This document shows positions 27,342-35,284 of a DNA stretch of 64,000 bases, one piece after another. The stretch spans positions 456,943-520,942 of the forward strand of contig NZ_JBIBGL010000006.1 of assembly GCF_042956465.1 (NCBI RefSeq), in the 5' to 3' direction. The notes under the pieces are model-generated. The model made no database searches, was not told where the DNA came from, and saw only the letters and a list, made by a program, of their open reading frames with translations. A program made the position numbers and the translations under genes. The stretch comes from Embleya sp042956465 (GTDB taxonomy: Bacteria; Actinomycetota; Actinomycetes; Streptomycetales; Streptomycetaceae). Position 1 is the first letter of the stretch. Each line of letters opens with the position of its first letter.

Positions 27342-28220
27342 TCAGCGGGTGAGGAAGGAGCGCAACGCGCTGATCAGTGCTGCCGGATTGTCCTCCTGCA
27401 CGATGTGCCCCGCATTCGGTACGACCGCGAGTCGCCCGTCCGGGATGCGCTCGACCAGCCGTTCGGCGGTGGCCTGGGGGAGCACCCTGCTGCGTTCGCC
27501 GCGCACCAGCAGCACCGGAACCGCGGTCAGCCGGGCGGCCAGCCGCTCGATGGCCGCGAGGATGGCCGGGAAGTCGGGTGGGCGCGGATCGGCCTTCGGC
27601 ACCCAATCGCCGTCGGGCGCACGGCGAAAGAGTGTGCTCATGCGGTAGGCGACCCCCGCACGGTCGGCGCGCGGATTCACCCGCATCGCGGCCTCGACCA
27701 CCGATTCGAGTGCGCTCACGGGGCCGAGTCCGGCCATGAACGCCCGCACGCGCCGGGTGCTGTCGAAGTCCACGCCGGGTGCCACGTCGACGAGGGCCAG
27801 GCGTTCCACCCGGTCCGGCCGCGCATCGGCGACGTGGGCGGCGACCACGCCGCCGAGCGACATGCCGACCAGACGGATGCGATCGAGGCCCAGGTGGTCG
27901 GCCGCGGCGACGACGTCGGCCGCCATCGCGTCGATGCGGTAGTTGTCGGACCAGTCGCTGTCGCCGTGCCCACGCAGGTCGAGCGCCACCGGCCGGGCGG
28001 CGCCGCGCAGGCCGAGGCAGACGAAATCCCACGTGTGCGCGGTCAACCCGCCGCCGTGCAGCAGGAGCACCGGCGGGCCGGTTCCGCCCCAGTCCAATGC
28101 GTGCAACCGGCAGCCGGCACGGGAGAAGCGGATCTCGCGGGGCGGGGTCGGATCGTGGATGGTGACGCCCAGGGTCGCCGCCAGTTCGGTCATCGTCGGA
28201 ATCGTGAAGTGTGGGTGCAC
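27342..28220 (-). CDS. Alpha/beta hydrolase
   Basis: The 292-residue protein has the alpha/beta hydrolase core: oxyanion motif LLLHGGG, ALDLRGHGDSDW, nucleophile elbow GMSLGG (Ser about residue 127) and C-terminal NAGHIVQEDNP with the catalytic His. It resembles haloalkane dehalogenase/esterase-type members; the substrate is unknown. The start GTG 28220 has GGGAGG directly upstream. It is divergent from a TetR gene, and two dyad operators (28232-28257, 28262-28283) lie between the two starts, so the regulator almost certainly represses this gene. Confidence 0.85.
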   Translation of the reverse strand: MHPHFTIPTMTELAATLGVTIHDPTPPREIRFSRAGCRLHALDWGGTGPPVLLLHGGGLTAHTWDFVCLGLRGAARPVALDLRGHGDSDWSDNYRIDAMAADVVAAADHLGLDRIRLVGMSLGGVVAAHVADARPDRVERLALVDVAPGVDFDSTRRVRAFMAGLGPVSALESVVEAAMRVNPRADRAGVAYRMSTLFRRAPDGDWVPKADPRPPDFPAILAAIERLAARLTAVPVLLVRGERSRVLPQATAERLVERIPDGRLAVVPNAGHIVQEDNPAALISALRSFLTR

Positions 28221-28231
28221 GGTGCCTCCCG

Positions 28232-28257
28232 CCTTACCTTGAGCAGTCAAGGTAAGG
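28232..28257. promoter_or_regulatory. TetR-type operator, copy 1
   Basis: A perfect inverted repeat: CCTTACCTTGA and its exact complement around a GCAG spacer. It lies between the divergent hydrolase and TetR genes and overlaps the hydrolase ribosome binding region. Confidence 0.8.
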
Positions 28258-28261
28258 CGAG

Positions 28262-28283
28262 CTACCTTGAGTGGTCAAGGTAG
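28262..28283. promoter_or_regulatory. TetR-type operator, copy 2
   Basis: CTACCTTGA and its complement around GTGG, centred 28 bp from copy 1. The shared half-site is TACCTTGA. It ends four bases before the TetR start codon, which implies autoregulation. Confidence 0.8.
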
Positions 28284-28286
28284 GCT

Positions 28287-28919
28287 GTGGCGGTGGCCAC
28301 CCGAGTACGACGCAACCCCGACGACGCCCGGCGGATGATCCTGGAGGCGGCGAGCAGGTTGCTCGCCGCAGGCGGTCCGGCCGCCGTGCAGGTGCGCGCC
28401 GTCGCCGCCGAGGTCGGGGTGTCCGATGCCGCCGTCAACCACCACTTCGGCACGCGCGATCGACTATTGGAGTCGCTGCTGCGATTCGGCGGGACGAAAC
28501 TGAAGGCCGAACTGCACGCCGTGCTGGGTGCGTGGACCGACGGCCCGATCGACCCCGCCGAGTTGGTGCACGCGCTGGCCGCGCTGTACGCCGACGGCTA
28601 CGCCGAACTGGCGCTCGCGCTGCATCGGTCCGGTTGGCGGGACACCGGCAGCGGACTGCTCGACGAGGTGGTGGACCGGCTGCACGCCCAGGCGCTCCGA
28701 CACTGCGCGGTCACGGGACGAACGCCGCCGGCACGCGAGGCGGTCCAGTTGACGGTGGCGGGATTGCACCAGGCCGTTGCGACCGATCCGGTACTGGGCA
28801 GTGAATTTCGCAGGAGCGTCGGGCTCGACGAGACCGCGCGGGAACGCATGCTCGACTGGTGGGTCGAGATCCTGCGCACGACCGTTGCCGGACAGGACCC
28901 CGACTCGACTCCGCGATGA
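28287..28919 (+). CDS. TetR-family repressor
   Basis: The 210-residue protein has an N-terminal TetR helix-turn-helix (ILEAASRLLAAGGPAAVQVRAVAAEVGVSDAAVNHHFGTRDRLLESLL, residues 18-65) and a helical ligand-binding C-terminal domain. GTG 28287 lies directly behind operator copy 2 without a clear ribosome binding site, so the message may be leaderless or nearly so. Expected to repress itself and the divergent hydrolase until a ligand, perhaps the hydrolase substrate, binds. Confidence 0.85.
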   Translation: MAVATRVRRNPDDARRMILEAASRLLAAGGPAAVQVRAVAAEVGVSDAAVNHHFGTRDRLLESLLRFGGTKLKAELHAVLGAWTDGPIDPAELVHALAALYADGYAELALALHRSGWRDTGSGLLDEVVDRLHAQALRHCAVTGRTPPAREAVQLTVAGLHQAVATDPVLGSEFRRSVGLDETARERMLDWWVEILRTTVAGQDPDSTPR

Positions 28920-28956
28920 TGTCGCGCCGATGAACCCCCCGCTCTTTGCCGCGCTT

Positions 28957-30030
28957 TCACCTGGACACCTCTTCGGTGCGACGTTCGACCGAGTGGGCCG
29001 CGTCGAGGTGCGGCAGCCGACGCAGGGCCAGGAACAGGCGCAGTGCGAACAGCCCGAGGAAGGCCGCCAGGACCGCGGTCAGGAAGATCAGCGAACCCGC
29101 GAGGGCGTCGTCGGCATGACGGGCGGTCTCGACGAGCATGCCGATCAGGGCCGCGCAGACGATGAGGGCGACGTGGTTGGAGGCCCAGAACACCACGGGC
29201 GTCATGCGGCGGGGATCGTGGTCGGCGAGCGCGCCGGAACGCAGGCGGGCGATCAGCCATACCGACATCGGCGCGGTGCCGGCCATGGCCGCCCCGACCG
29301 GCCAGGGGATCCACCCGGCGAGGGTGAACGCGATCAGTGCGGTGTAGGCGCCGATCTGACACAGGCCGATGATCGTGACGGCCCGACGGGGCCCGAGCAG
29401 GACCGGGAGGGTGCGTTTGCCGACCCGGGTGTCGGATTCGATGTCGGCGAGATTCATCACCATCATGCGGGCCGCCTGAAGGACCGCGGTCGGGGCGAGG
29501 ATCAGCAGGATCAGCCCGGGCACGGTGCCGCCGAGCAGTGACACCGCCACCAGGGGCCAGATGCCGTTGAGGCCCACGGCCACGGTCAGTTCGCCCAGGC
29601 CCCGATAGTTGAGGCGCAGCGGTGGCGCGGTGTAGAACCAGGCCAGCGCGATGCCGGCGGCGGCCATCAGGCGAGCGGGGAGCGTGGGCATCGAGACCGC
29701 GAGGAACACCGAGCCGGTGAGCAGCACGAAACCGGTGGACAGCGCCACGCTCGGGCGGACCAGCCCGTCGACCAGCGCCCTGCTGCCGCCGGTCCAGGGG
29801 GTGTGGTAGCGGTTGGCCCGATCCGCGTCGAGATCGAAGTACTCGTTGCAGTAGTGCGTCATCAGGTGGGTGCCCCAGGCGAAGCCCTGGGCCAGCGCGT
29901 ACCACCCGAGGTCGATGCGGTGGCCCTCGTGCACGGCCACGGCGCCGCCCAGCGCGACGGGCAGCGTGTTGTAGAGCAGGAATCGTAATCGGGCCAGCCG
30001 GATGAAGCCGATCAACTCGGTGCGGGTCAC
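28957..30030 (-). CDS. UbiA-family prenyltransferase (MenA-like); TTA codon 15
   Basis: The 357-residue integral membrane protein has about eight to nine helices and both Asp-rich motifs of UbiA enzymes: NEYFDLDADRAN (around residues 62-73) and DIESDTRVGKRTLPVLLG (around 194-211). It transfers a polyprenyl chain to an aromatic or quinone precursor in the membrane. The sequence is closest in style to 1,4-dihydroxy-2-naphthoate prenyltransferases, but no other menaquinone gene is near, so a secondary-metabolite acceptor is possible. Codon 15 is TTA (29986-29988), unusual for a housekeeping menA and pointing to bldA-linked expression. Confidence 0.85.
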   Translation of the reverse strand: MTRTELIGFIRLARLRFLLYNTLPVALGGAVAVHEGHRIDLGWYALAQGFAWGTHLMTHYCNEYFDLDADRANRYHTPWTGGSRALVDGLVRPSVALSTGFVLLTGSVFLAVSMPTLPARLMAAAGIALAWFYTAPPLRLNYRGLGELTVAVGLNGIWPLVAVSLLGGTVPGLILLILAPTAVLQAARMMVMNLADIESDTRVGKRTLPVLLGPRRAVTIIGLCQIGAYTALIAFTLAGWIPWPVGAAMAGTAPMSVWLIARLRSGALADHDPRRMTPVVFWASNHVALIVCAALIGMLVETARHADDALAGSLIFLTAVLAAFLGLFALRLFLALRRLPHLDAAHSVERRTEEVSR

Positions 30031-30473
30031 GGCCCGGCTCCCGGGAACGCACCGGGCGCGCCGGGCGCGCCGAACTCGCTCATGACGGATATCCCTTCGG
30101 CGCGGTGTCGGTGACCCGGCCGAGATCCGCCTGTGGCGGCCGAGGGTGCTCGACTACCTTCCGTGATGGACAATGCACGACCACGGTAGGCCCGTGACCG
30201 GCGTCGGGGAACCCCTCACGGATCACCTGCGGCCCGCGCCCGACCGGGAGCACGGACGCCGCCGACCCGTCCCGAGGGCGCGCGGGCCCCGCCGACGCGC
30301 CGCCGGCCCGCAAGGCCCTGGCGACCGCGGTCGGCCGCCGGCGCCGTGCCGACCCGGTGTTCATGTCGGCGTCACGTGCCTGTCGTCGCGTGCTCATGCC
30401 GTCCTGCGACGGTAGCCCCGAGTGCTGGTTGTATGGACAACTTTGCGCACTCTCTGAGACCGAGGAGACGCCC
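30031..30473. other. Divergent intergenic region holding a candidate operator
   Basis: Most of these 443 bp show no coding bias or motif that I can name. Near the right end a dyad at 30428-30441 and the GAGGAG ribosome binding site of the dioxygenase gene are visible. The divergent UbiA and dioxygenase promoters must lie here. Confidence 0.45.
30428..30441. promoter_or_regulatory. Candidate GntR (HutC-type) operator upstream of the dioxygenase gene
   Basis: GTTGTATGGACAAC is a dyad with arms GTTGT/ACAAC. It ends 32 bp before the ATG at 30474. A related site (GTTGTACAGCCAAC) lies at nearly the same distance from the importer gene start at 33162. The pattern resembles sites known for HutC-type GntR regulators. 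Confidence 0.55.
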
Positions 30474-31541
30474 ATGGCTACCGCCCTGGACATCGGCGGC
30501 CTGTCCGCCGTGTGGCTGCGGGACAACTGCCCCTGCCCGCTGTGCCGCGACCCGCGAACCGGGCAGAAGTTGTTCGGGATCACCGACCTACCGCCGGATG
30601 CGATCGCCGCCGAAGTCCGCGAGCACGGCTCCGAGGTGGAGATCGTGTGGGCGCCCGACGGGCACCGATCCGTCTACGCCCGCTCGTGGTTCGACGCGCC
30701 CGCGGAGCCGGACCCCAGGAGCGAGGACGCCAAGTCGTTGTGGGATGCCGCGGAACTGGGCGCGGAGCGCTTCGAGTTCCCCTGGAGCAGCTACCCGGGG
30801 GACCCGGCACCCGCACTGACCGCCGTGCAACGGCTCGGCCTCGCGGTGCTCCGCGACGTCCCCTGCGTCGAGGAGCAGGTACTGGCAGTGGCGGGGACGT
30901 TCGGCTTCGTGCGGGAAACGAACTACGGCCGGCTCTTCGACGTCCGGGTCGAGGACCGACCCAACAACCTCGCCTTCACCTCCGTGGCGATCACCCCGCA
31001 CACCGACAACCCCTATCGCGATCCGGTGCCGACCGTGCAACTCCTGCACTGTCTGGCCAACGAGGCCGCCGGCGGCGACTCCGGCTTCGTCGACGGATTC
31101 CGGGCCGCCGCGCTGTTGCGCGACGAACAGCCGGACGCATACCGGGTGTTGGTGCGTACGCCGGTGCCGTTCGAGTTCCGCGACGCGCACACCGAACTGC
31201 GGGCGCACCGGCCGATCATCGGCGCGGACGCCGCCGGTCGCATCCGCGAGGTGCGCTTCAACAACCGGTCGATGGGCACCCTGCGGCTCCCGGCCGACGA
31301 ACTCGCCGAGTTCTACGCGGCCTATCGCGCTTTCGCCGAGACGTTGAACCGGCCCGAATCGATGCTGACGCGGCGGCTGGAGCCGGGCGACTGCGTGGTG
31401 TTCGACAACACCCGGGTCCTGCACGCGCGTACCGCTTTCGACGGTGCGGGCAGGCGGCATCTACAGGGCTGCTACGCCGACCTGGACGGCCTCGCCGGCA
31501 CGTTGGGCGTCCTCGATCGCACGGCGGGGGACGCGGCATGA
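30474..31541 (+). CDS. tmpA: Gamma-butyrobetaine-hydroxylase-like Fe(II)/2-oxoglutarate dioxygenase, probable phosphonate hydroxylase (TmpA/PhnY*-like)
   Basis: The 355-residue protein has the N-terminal zinc domain of this family (Cys19, Cys21, Cys24 and His64) and a TauD/BBOX catalytic domain with the iron ligands His176-x-Asp178 and His316 (NTRVLHARTAFD). Alone it would pass for a carnitine-synthesis enzyme. Its 4-bp overlap with an HD oxygenase, and the importer next door, point instead to the two-enzyme route in which a TmpA or PhnY* enzyme hydroxylates C1 of 2-(trimethylammonio)ethylphosphonate or 2-aminoethylphosphonate. Which of these is the substrate cannot be told from sequence. GAGGAG precedes the ATG. 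Confidence 0.75.
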   Translation: MATALDIGGLSAVWLRDNCPCPLCRDPRTGQKLFGITDLPPDAIAAEVREHGSEVEIVWAPDGHRSVYARSWFDAPAEPDPRSEDAKSLWDAAELGAERFEFPWSSYPGDPAPALTAVQRLGLAVLRDVPCVEEQVLAVAGTFGFVRETNYGRLFDVRVEDRPNNLAFTSVAITPHTDNPYRDPVPTVQLLHCLANEAAGGDSGFVDGFRAAALLRDEQPDAYRVLVRTPVPFEFRDAHTELRAHRPIIGADAAGRIREVRFNNRSMGTLRLPADELAEFYAAYRAFAETLNRPESMLTRRLEPGDCVVFDNTRVLHARTAFDGAGRRHLQGCYADLDGLAGTLGVLDRTAGDAA

Positions 31542-32107
31542 CGCACCGTCGGGAGATCGACACGGCCATTCTCGACGAACTCGCCGACCTTTTCGCCGAC
31601 CAGGGTGCCGGCGAATACCTCGGCGAGGCGGTCACGATGGCCGAACACATGCTCCAGGCCGGGGCGATCGCCGAGGCCGAGGGCGCCCCCGAGCACCTGA
31701 TCGCGGCGGCGCTGCTGCACGACATCGGGCACTTCCACGGGCCGCTGACCGGCCGCGACCTGATGGCGGGCGAGGACAACCGGCACAGCCACACCGGCGC
31801 GGACCGGCTCGCGAAGCGGTTCGGGCCCGAGGTGACCGAGCCGATCCGGCTGCACGTGGCGGCGAAGCGCTACCTGTGCGCCACCGAGCCGGACTACGCG
31901 GCACGCCTGTCGGACGCGTCCGTGTACACGCTCGCCGTGCAGGGCGGCCCGATGGGTGAGGCCGAGGCGCGGGCCTTCGCGGACGGGCCGTACGCGGTCG
32001 ACGCGGTCCGGGTGCGGCGCTGGGACGAGGCGGCCAAGGACGCCGACGCGCGTGTTCCGGACTTCGCCCATTTCCGGCCGCTGCTGACCGGGTTGCTGCT
32101 GCCGTGA
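31538..32107 (+). CDS. tmpB: HD-domain mixed-valent diiron oxygenase, probable C-P bond cleavage (TmpB/PhnZ-like)
   Basis: The 189-residue protein is an HD-domain oxygenase. The metal ligands fit: His37, His61-Asp62, His85 and His106, with HDIGHFHG as the core. It also has the YLGE motif (Tyr27, Glu30) that in PhnZ closes over the active site. Such enzymes use O2 to cleave the C-P bond of a 1-hydroxyphosphonate to phosphate and a carboxylic acid (glycine, or glycine betaine for TmpB). The start codon overlaps the tmpA stop (ATGA), so the two enzymes are translationally coupled. Confidence 0.8.
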   Translation: MTHRREIDTAILDELADLFADQGAGEYLGEAVTMAEHMLQAGAIAEAEGAPEHLIAAALLHDIGHFHGPLTGRDLMAGEDNRHSHTGADRLAKRFGPEVTEPIRLHVAAKRYLCATEPDYAARLSDASVYTLAVQGGPMGEAEARAFADGPYAVDAVRVRRWDEAAKDADARVPDFAHFRPLLTGLLLP

Positions 32108-32110
32108 ACC

Positions 32111-32151
32111 GTCGGCCCGGTGCGCTCGGCCGCACGGGCCGCCGGGCCGAC
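32111..32151. terminator. Hairpin between tmpB and the convergent GntR gene
   Basis: A 10-bp stem (32111-32120 with 32142-32151) with an inner 4-bp stem in the loop, starting 4 bp after the tmpB stop codon. Confidence 0.55.
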
Positions 32152-32209
32152 CGTCCGTTGCCGGGCCGGTTGCCCGCCGCCGGCGCTCGACCGCCCGCCG
32201 CCGTCCCGG

Positions 32210-32956
32210 TCAGCCCCGTCGGCGGTGCAGCGCCGTCGTGGCCACCGAATTGTGCACCGTGAACGCCACGGTGCCCGGGAGGTAGCGGTCCTGCGACCAC
32301 TCCACGGGCACGCCCGCCGGATCCGTCGTGCGACGCCGCTCGCGGAGCAGTGACGTGCCCGGCGGGCAGCCCAGCAGCCGGGCGTCCTCCGCGTCGGCCG
32401 GCCACTGATCGATCGTGTGGTCGGCGTCGGTGAACAGCACGCCCAGTTCCTCCAGCGGTTCGGTGTGCGAGACCGCGTCGATCGGGAAACCCTGCACCAG
32501 GGCCCCGATCCGCTCCGGATAGACCGTACGCTCGATCATCACCGGCACCCGGGAGAGCGTGCGCAGCCGCAACACCCGGTACACCGACGACCCCGGCTCC
32601 AGGCCCAACTGCGCGCACTCGCCCGGATCGGCCACCGCCGGCTCGACCGCCACGGTGCGCCCCCCGGGCTCTTCGCCGATCGAGCGCGCCCAGCGGGTGA
32701 AGCTCGACAATTCGGCGAAGCTCTGCGTCCGGGAGGCGCCCAGGACCACCCGACGGGTGCCGCGTCGGGAGGTGACCATCCCGTCCGCGCGCAACACCGC
32801 GAGTGCCTGGCGCACCGTGCCGCGGGAGACGCCGTAGTGCTGCGCGAGGTCGGCTTCGGTGGGCAAGCGGCCCCCGGAGCCGTACCTGCCGGTCGTGATC
32901 GCCTCGCGCAGATCGGCCGCGACCTGCCGATACCGCGCCTCGCCCTGAACCCCCAT
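32210..32956 (-). CDS. GntR-family (HutC/PhnF-type) regulator of the phosphonate locus
   Basis: The 248-residue protein has an N-terminal winged helix (RYRQVAADLREAITTGRYGSGGRLPTEADLAQHYGVSRGTVRQALAVL) and a UTRA effector domain with the usual ending (DPAGVPVEWSQDRYLPGTVAF). It lies between the two enzyme genes and the importer, transcribed against both. This placement and HutC-type fold suggest it senses a phosphonate or product and controls the candidate sites at 30428 and 33114. The ATG at 32956 follows GGGGGGTGGCG. Confidence 0.85.
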   Translation of the reverse strand: MGVQGEARYRQVAADLREAITTGRYGSGGRLPTEADLAQHYGVSRGTVRQALAVLRADGMVTSRRGTRRVVLGASRTQSFAELSSFTRWARSIGEEPGGRTVAVEPAVADPGECAQLGLEPGSSVYRVLRLRTLSRVPVMIERTVYPERIGALVQGFPIDAVSHTEPLEELGVLFTDADHTIDQWPADAEDARLLGCPPGTSLLRERRRTTDPAGVPVEWSQDRYLPGTVAFTVHNSVATTALHRRRG

Positions 32957-33113
32957 CGCCACCCCCCGAATTCCCTTGCCGGGACGTCCGACCGTGGCGA
33001 CCCTACCCGTTCGTCGAGAGCCTGCCGGGCCGCACGCCCATTTCCCGGGAACCTCGCGCGCCCGTGCCGCTGCGTTCACGTGGCGGACATCGACGTCGGG
33101 CGTACTGGACCAA

Positions 33114-33127
33114 GTTGTACAGCCAAC
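33114..33127. promoter_or_regulatory. Candidate GntR operator upstream of the importer operon
   Basis: GTTGTACAGCCAAC, a dyad with arms GTTG/CAAC, ends 34 bp before the GTG start at 33162. It shares GTTGTA, the central G and CAAC with the site at 30428. A wider region (GTACTGGACCA, 33102-33112) directly upstream may be part of the site. Confidence 0.5.
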
Positions 33128-33161
33128 TCCGGCACGCCATTCGAAGCTCCAGGAGAACCCC

Positions 33162-34349
33162 GTGACAGTGCTCCGCGTTCGTGCGACCGGACTGGTGGCC
33201 GGCCTCGCCGTGGCCGCGCTCACCCTGAGCGCGTGCGGCTCGGCATCCGACAAGACGTCCGCGGCCGGCACCTCCGCCACGCCGGGCGCTCCCGCCGGGG
33301 CCAAGGACGCGGCGTCGGCCACGTCCGTCCAGGACTTCGGCGGCATGGAGGCGCTGGTGGCCGCCGCGAAGAAGGAGGGCAGGCTCAACGCGATCGCGTT
33401 GCCCCGCGACTGGGCCAACTACGGCGCGCTGATCGACGCCTTCCAGGCCAAGTACGGCATCAAGGTGGAGGTGGAGAACCCCGACGGCTCGTCCCAGGAC
33501 GAGATCAACGCGGTGACCCAGCGCAAGGGCCAGGACCGCTCGCCCGACGTGGTGGACCTGGGCAACGCATTCGCGCTCAGCGCCGCCAAGCAGGACCTGC
33601 TCGCGCCGTACCGGGTCGCCGCGTTCGACCGGATCCCCGAGCCGCAGAAGGATGCCCAGGGCCGTTGGTTCAACGACTACGGCGGCTACATCTCGATCGG
33701 CTGCGACGCCGCGCGGATCAAGGAGTGCCCGAAGACGTTCGCCGATCTGCTCAAGCCGCAGTACAAGGGCCAGGTCGCGCTCAACGGCAACCCGACCAAG
33801 TCCGGCTCGGCGTTCGGCGGCGTGTACGCGGCAGCCCTCGCGAGCGGCGGCTCGTTCGACGACATCCAGCCCGGCCTGGACTTCTTCGGCAAGCTCAAGA
33901 AGAACGGCAACTACAACCCGGTCGAATCGACCCCGGCCACCGTGCAAAAGGGCGAGACGCCGATCAGCATCGACTGGGACTACCTCAACGCCGGCTATGC
34001 GGACGAGTTCAAGTCCAAGGGCGTCGACTGGCAGGTGAACATCCCCGCCGACGGGGTCTACGCCCAGTACTACTCGCAGGCGATCGTGAAGTGGGCACCG
34101 CACCCGGCCGCCGCGCGCCTGTGGCAGGAATTCCTGTACAGCCCCGAAGGCCAGAACCTGTGGCTCAAGGGCTACGCCCGTCCGGCGCTGATGGGTGCCA
34201 TGAAGGAGGCCGGCACGCTGGACGCCGGGTTCGCCGCGAAGCTGCCCGCGGTGCCCGGTGGCGGCACCCCGGTCTTCCCGACCCCGGACCAGGTGGACAA
34301 GGCCAAGAAGGTCCTCACCGGTGGCTGGGGCCAGGCAGTCGCCGGATGA
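33162..34349 (+). CDS. ABC importer substrate-binding lipoprotein (aminoethylphosphonate type)
   Basis: The 395-residue protein has a lipoprotein signal (VAGLAVAALTLSACGS) and a two-lobed solute-binding fold of the iron/spermidine/2-aminoethylphosphonate group (family 1 type), seen in AAKKEGRLNAIALPRDWANYGALIDAFQAKYGIKVEVENPDGSS. An Ala/Thr/Ser-rich linker follows the lipidated Cys. It captures the substrate outside the cell for the permeases downstream. GTG 33162 has AGGAGA seven bases upstream. The next gene overlaps its stop by 4 bp. The link to phosphonates rests on the adjacent tmpAB-like pair. Confidence 0.85.
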   Translation: MTVLRVRATGLVAGLAVAALTLSACGSASDKTSAAGTSATPGAPAGAKDAASATSVQDFGGMEALVAAAKKEGRLNAIALPRDWANYGALIDAFQAKYGIKVEVENPDGSSQDEINAVTQRKGQDRSPDVVDLGNAFALSAAKQDLLAPYRVAAFDRIPEPQKDAQGRWFNDYGGYISIGCDAARIKECPKTFADLLKPQYKGQVALNGNPTKSGSAFGGVYAAALASGGSFDDIQPGLDFFGKLKKNGNYNPVESTPATVQKGETPISIDWDYLNAGYADEFKSKGVDWQVNIPADGVYAQYYSQAIVKWAPHPAAARLWQEFLYSPEGQNLWLKGYARPALMGAMKEAGTLDAGFAAKLPAVPGGGTPVFPTPDQVDKAKKVLTGGWGQAVAG

Positions 34350-35284
34350 GCACCGACCTCTCCGACGTCCGCGCCTCCGCCGCGGTCCGGATCGCGCCCG
34401 CGCCCGCCTCGCGCGCGCCGCGTGCGGTCCGGCCCCGGCGGCGGCGCCGCGCTCCGCACTGGCTCGGCGTCGCGCCGTTGCTGCTGTTCGCCGCCGTGGT
34501 CTTCGGCGTGCCGACGGCCGCGATGGTCTTCGGCGCCTTCACCACGCCGGCCACCGCCCCCGACGGCGTACAGGCCACCGGCGCCAACATGGCCGCCTCC
34601 GTGCAAGGCGCCTACCTGACCGCGCTGGTCGGCAGTGTGAAGTTGTCCGCCGTCACGGCGCTGATCGCCACCGGATGCGCACTGCCGATCGCCTACACCG
34701 TGGTGACCTCGCGCTTTCGCTTCGTCCGCGAGGCGGCACTGACCGCATCCGGCGTGCTCGCCAACTTCGGCGGGGTCGCACTCGCGTTCGCATTCGTGGC
34801 CACGCTCGGCAACGCCGGTGTGGTGACCGGCGAATTGGACCTGACCGAGCACGGCTGGAGCCTCTACAGCTTCACCGGACTGTCCGTGGTCTACCTCTAC
34901 TTCCTGATCCCGCTCATGGTGCTCATCCTGACCCCCTCCCTCGAAGGACTGCGCAAGCAGTGGCGCGAGGCGGCGCGCAACAACGGGGCCAACGCGTTCC
35001 GCTACTGGTTGCACGTCGCGTTGCCGATCCTGACGCCCGCGCTGCTCGGCGGATTCGTGTTGCTCTTCGGCTCGGCGTTCGCCGCCTACGCGACGGCAGC
35101 CGCGATGGTCGGCAGTTCGGTGCCGTTGGTGACGATGCAGATCGCCGACGCGCTGTCCGGCAACGTCCTGGTCGACCAGGGCAACGTGGCGCTCGCGCTC
35201 AGCCTGGACATGGTCGTGGTGGCCGGCCTGGTCACCGCCGTTCACCTGCCCCTTCAGCGCCGGAGTGCCCGATGGCTCGACTAG
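34346..35284 (+). CDS. ABC importer permease 1
   Basis: The 312-residue protein has six hydrophobic segments after a basic N-terminal stretch (RAVRPRRRRRAPHW) and the EAA loop REAARNNGANAFRYWLHVALPIL that contacts the ATPase. It is a binding-protein-dependent permease of the spermidine/iron/aminoethylphosphonate group. Overlaps the binding-protein gene by 4 bp and the second permease gene by 13 bp, so all are made together. Confidence 0.85.
   Translation: MSTDLSDVRASAAVRIAPAPASRAPRAVRPRRRRRAPHWLGVAPLLLFAAVVFGVPTAAMVFGAFTTPATAPDGVQATGANMAASVQGAYLTALVGSVKLSAVTALIATGCALPIAYTVVTSRFRFVREAALTASGVLANFGGVALAFAFVATLGNAGVVTGELDLTEHGWSLYSFTGLSVVYLYFLIPLMVLILTPSLEGLRKQWREAARNNGANAFRYWLHVALPILTPALLGGFVLLFGSAFAAYATAAAMVGSSVPLVTMQIADALSGNVLVDQGNVALALSLDMVVVAGLVTAVHLPLQRRSARWLD

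Noticed and set aside
30474..31541. Carnitine biosynthesis as the role of the butyrobetaine-hydroxylase-like gene
   Set aside because: No other carnitine gene is present, while the overlapping HD oxygenase and importer fit phosphonate use. It remains possible for the isolated enzyme.
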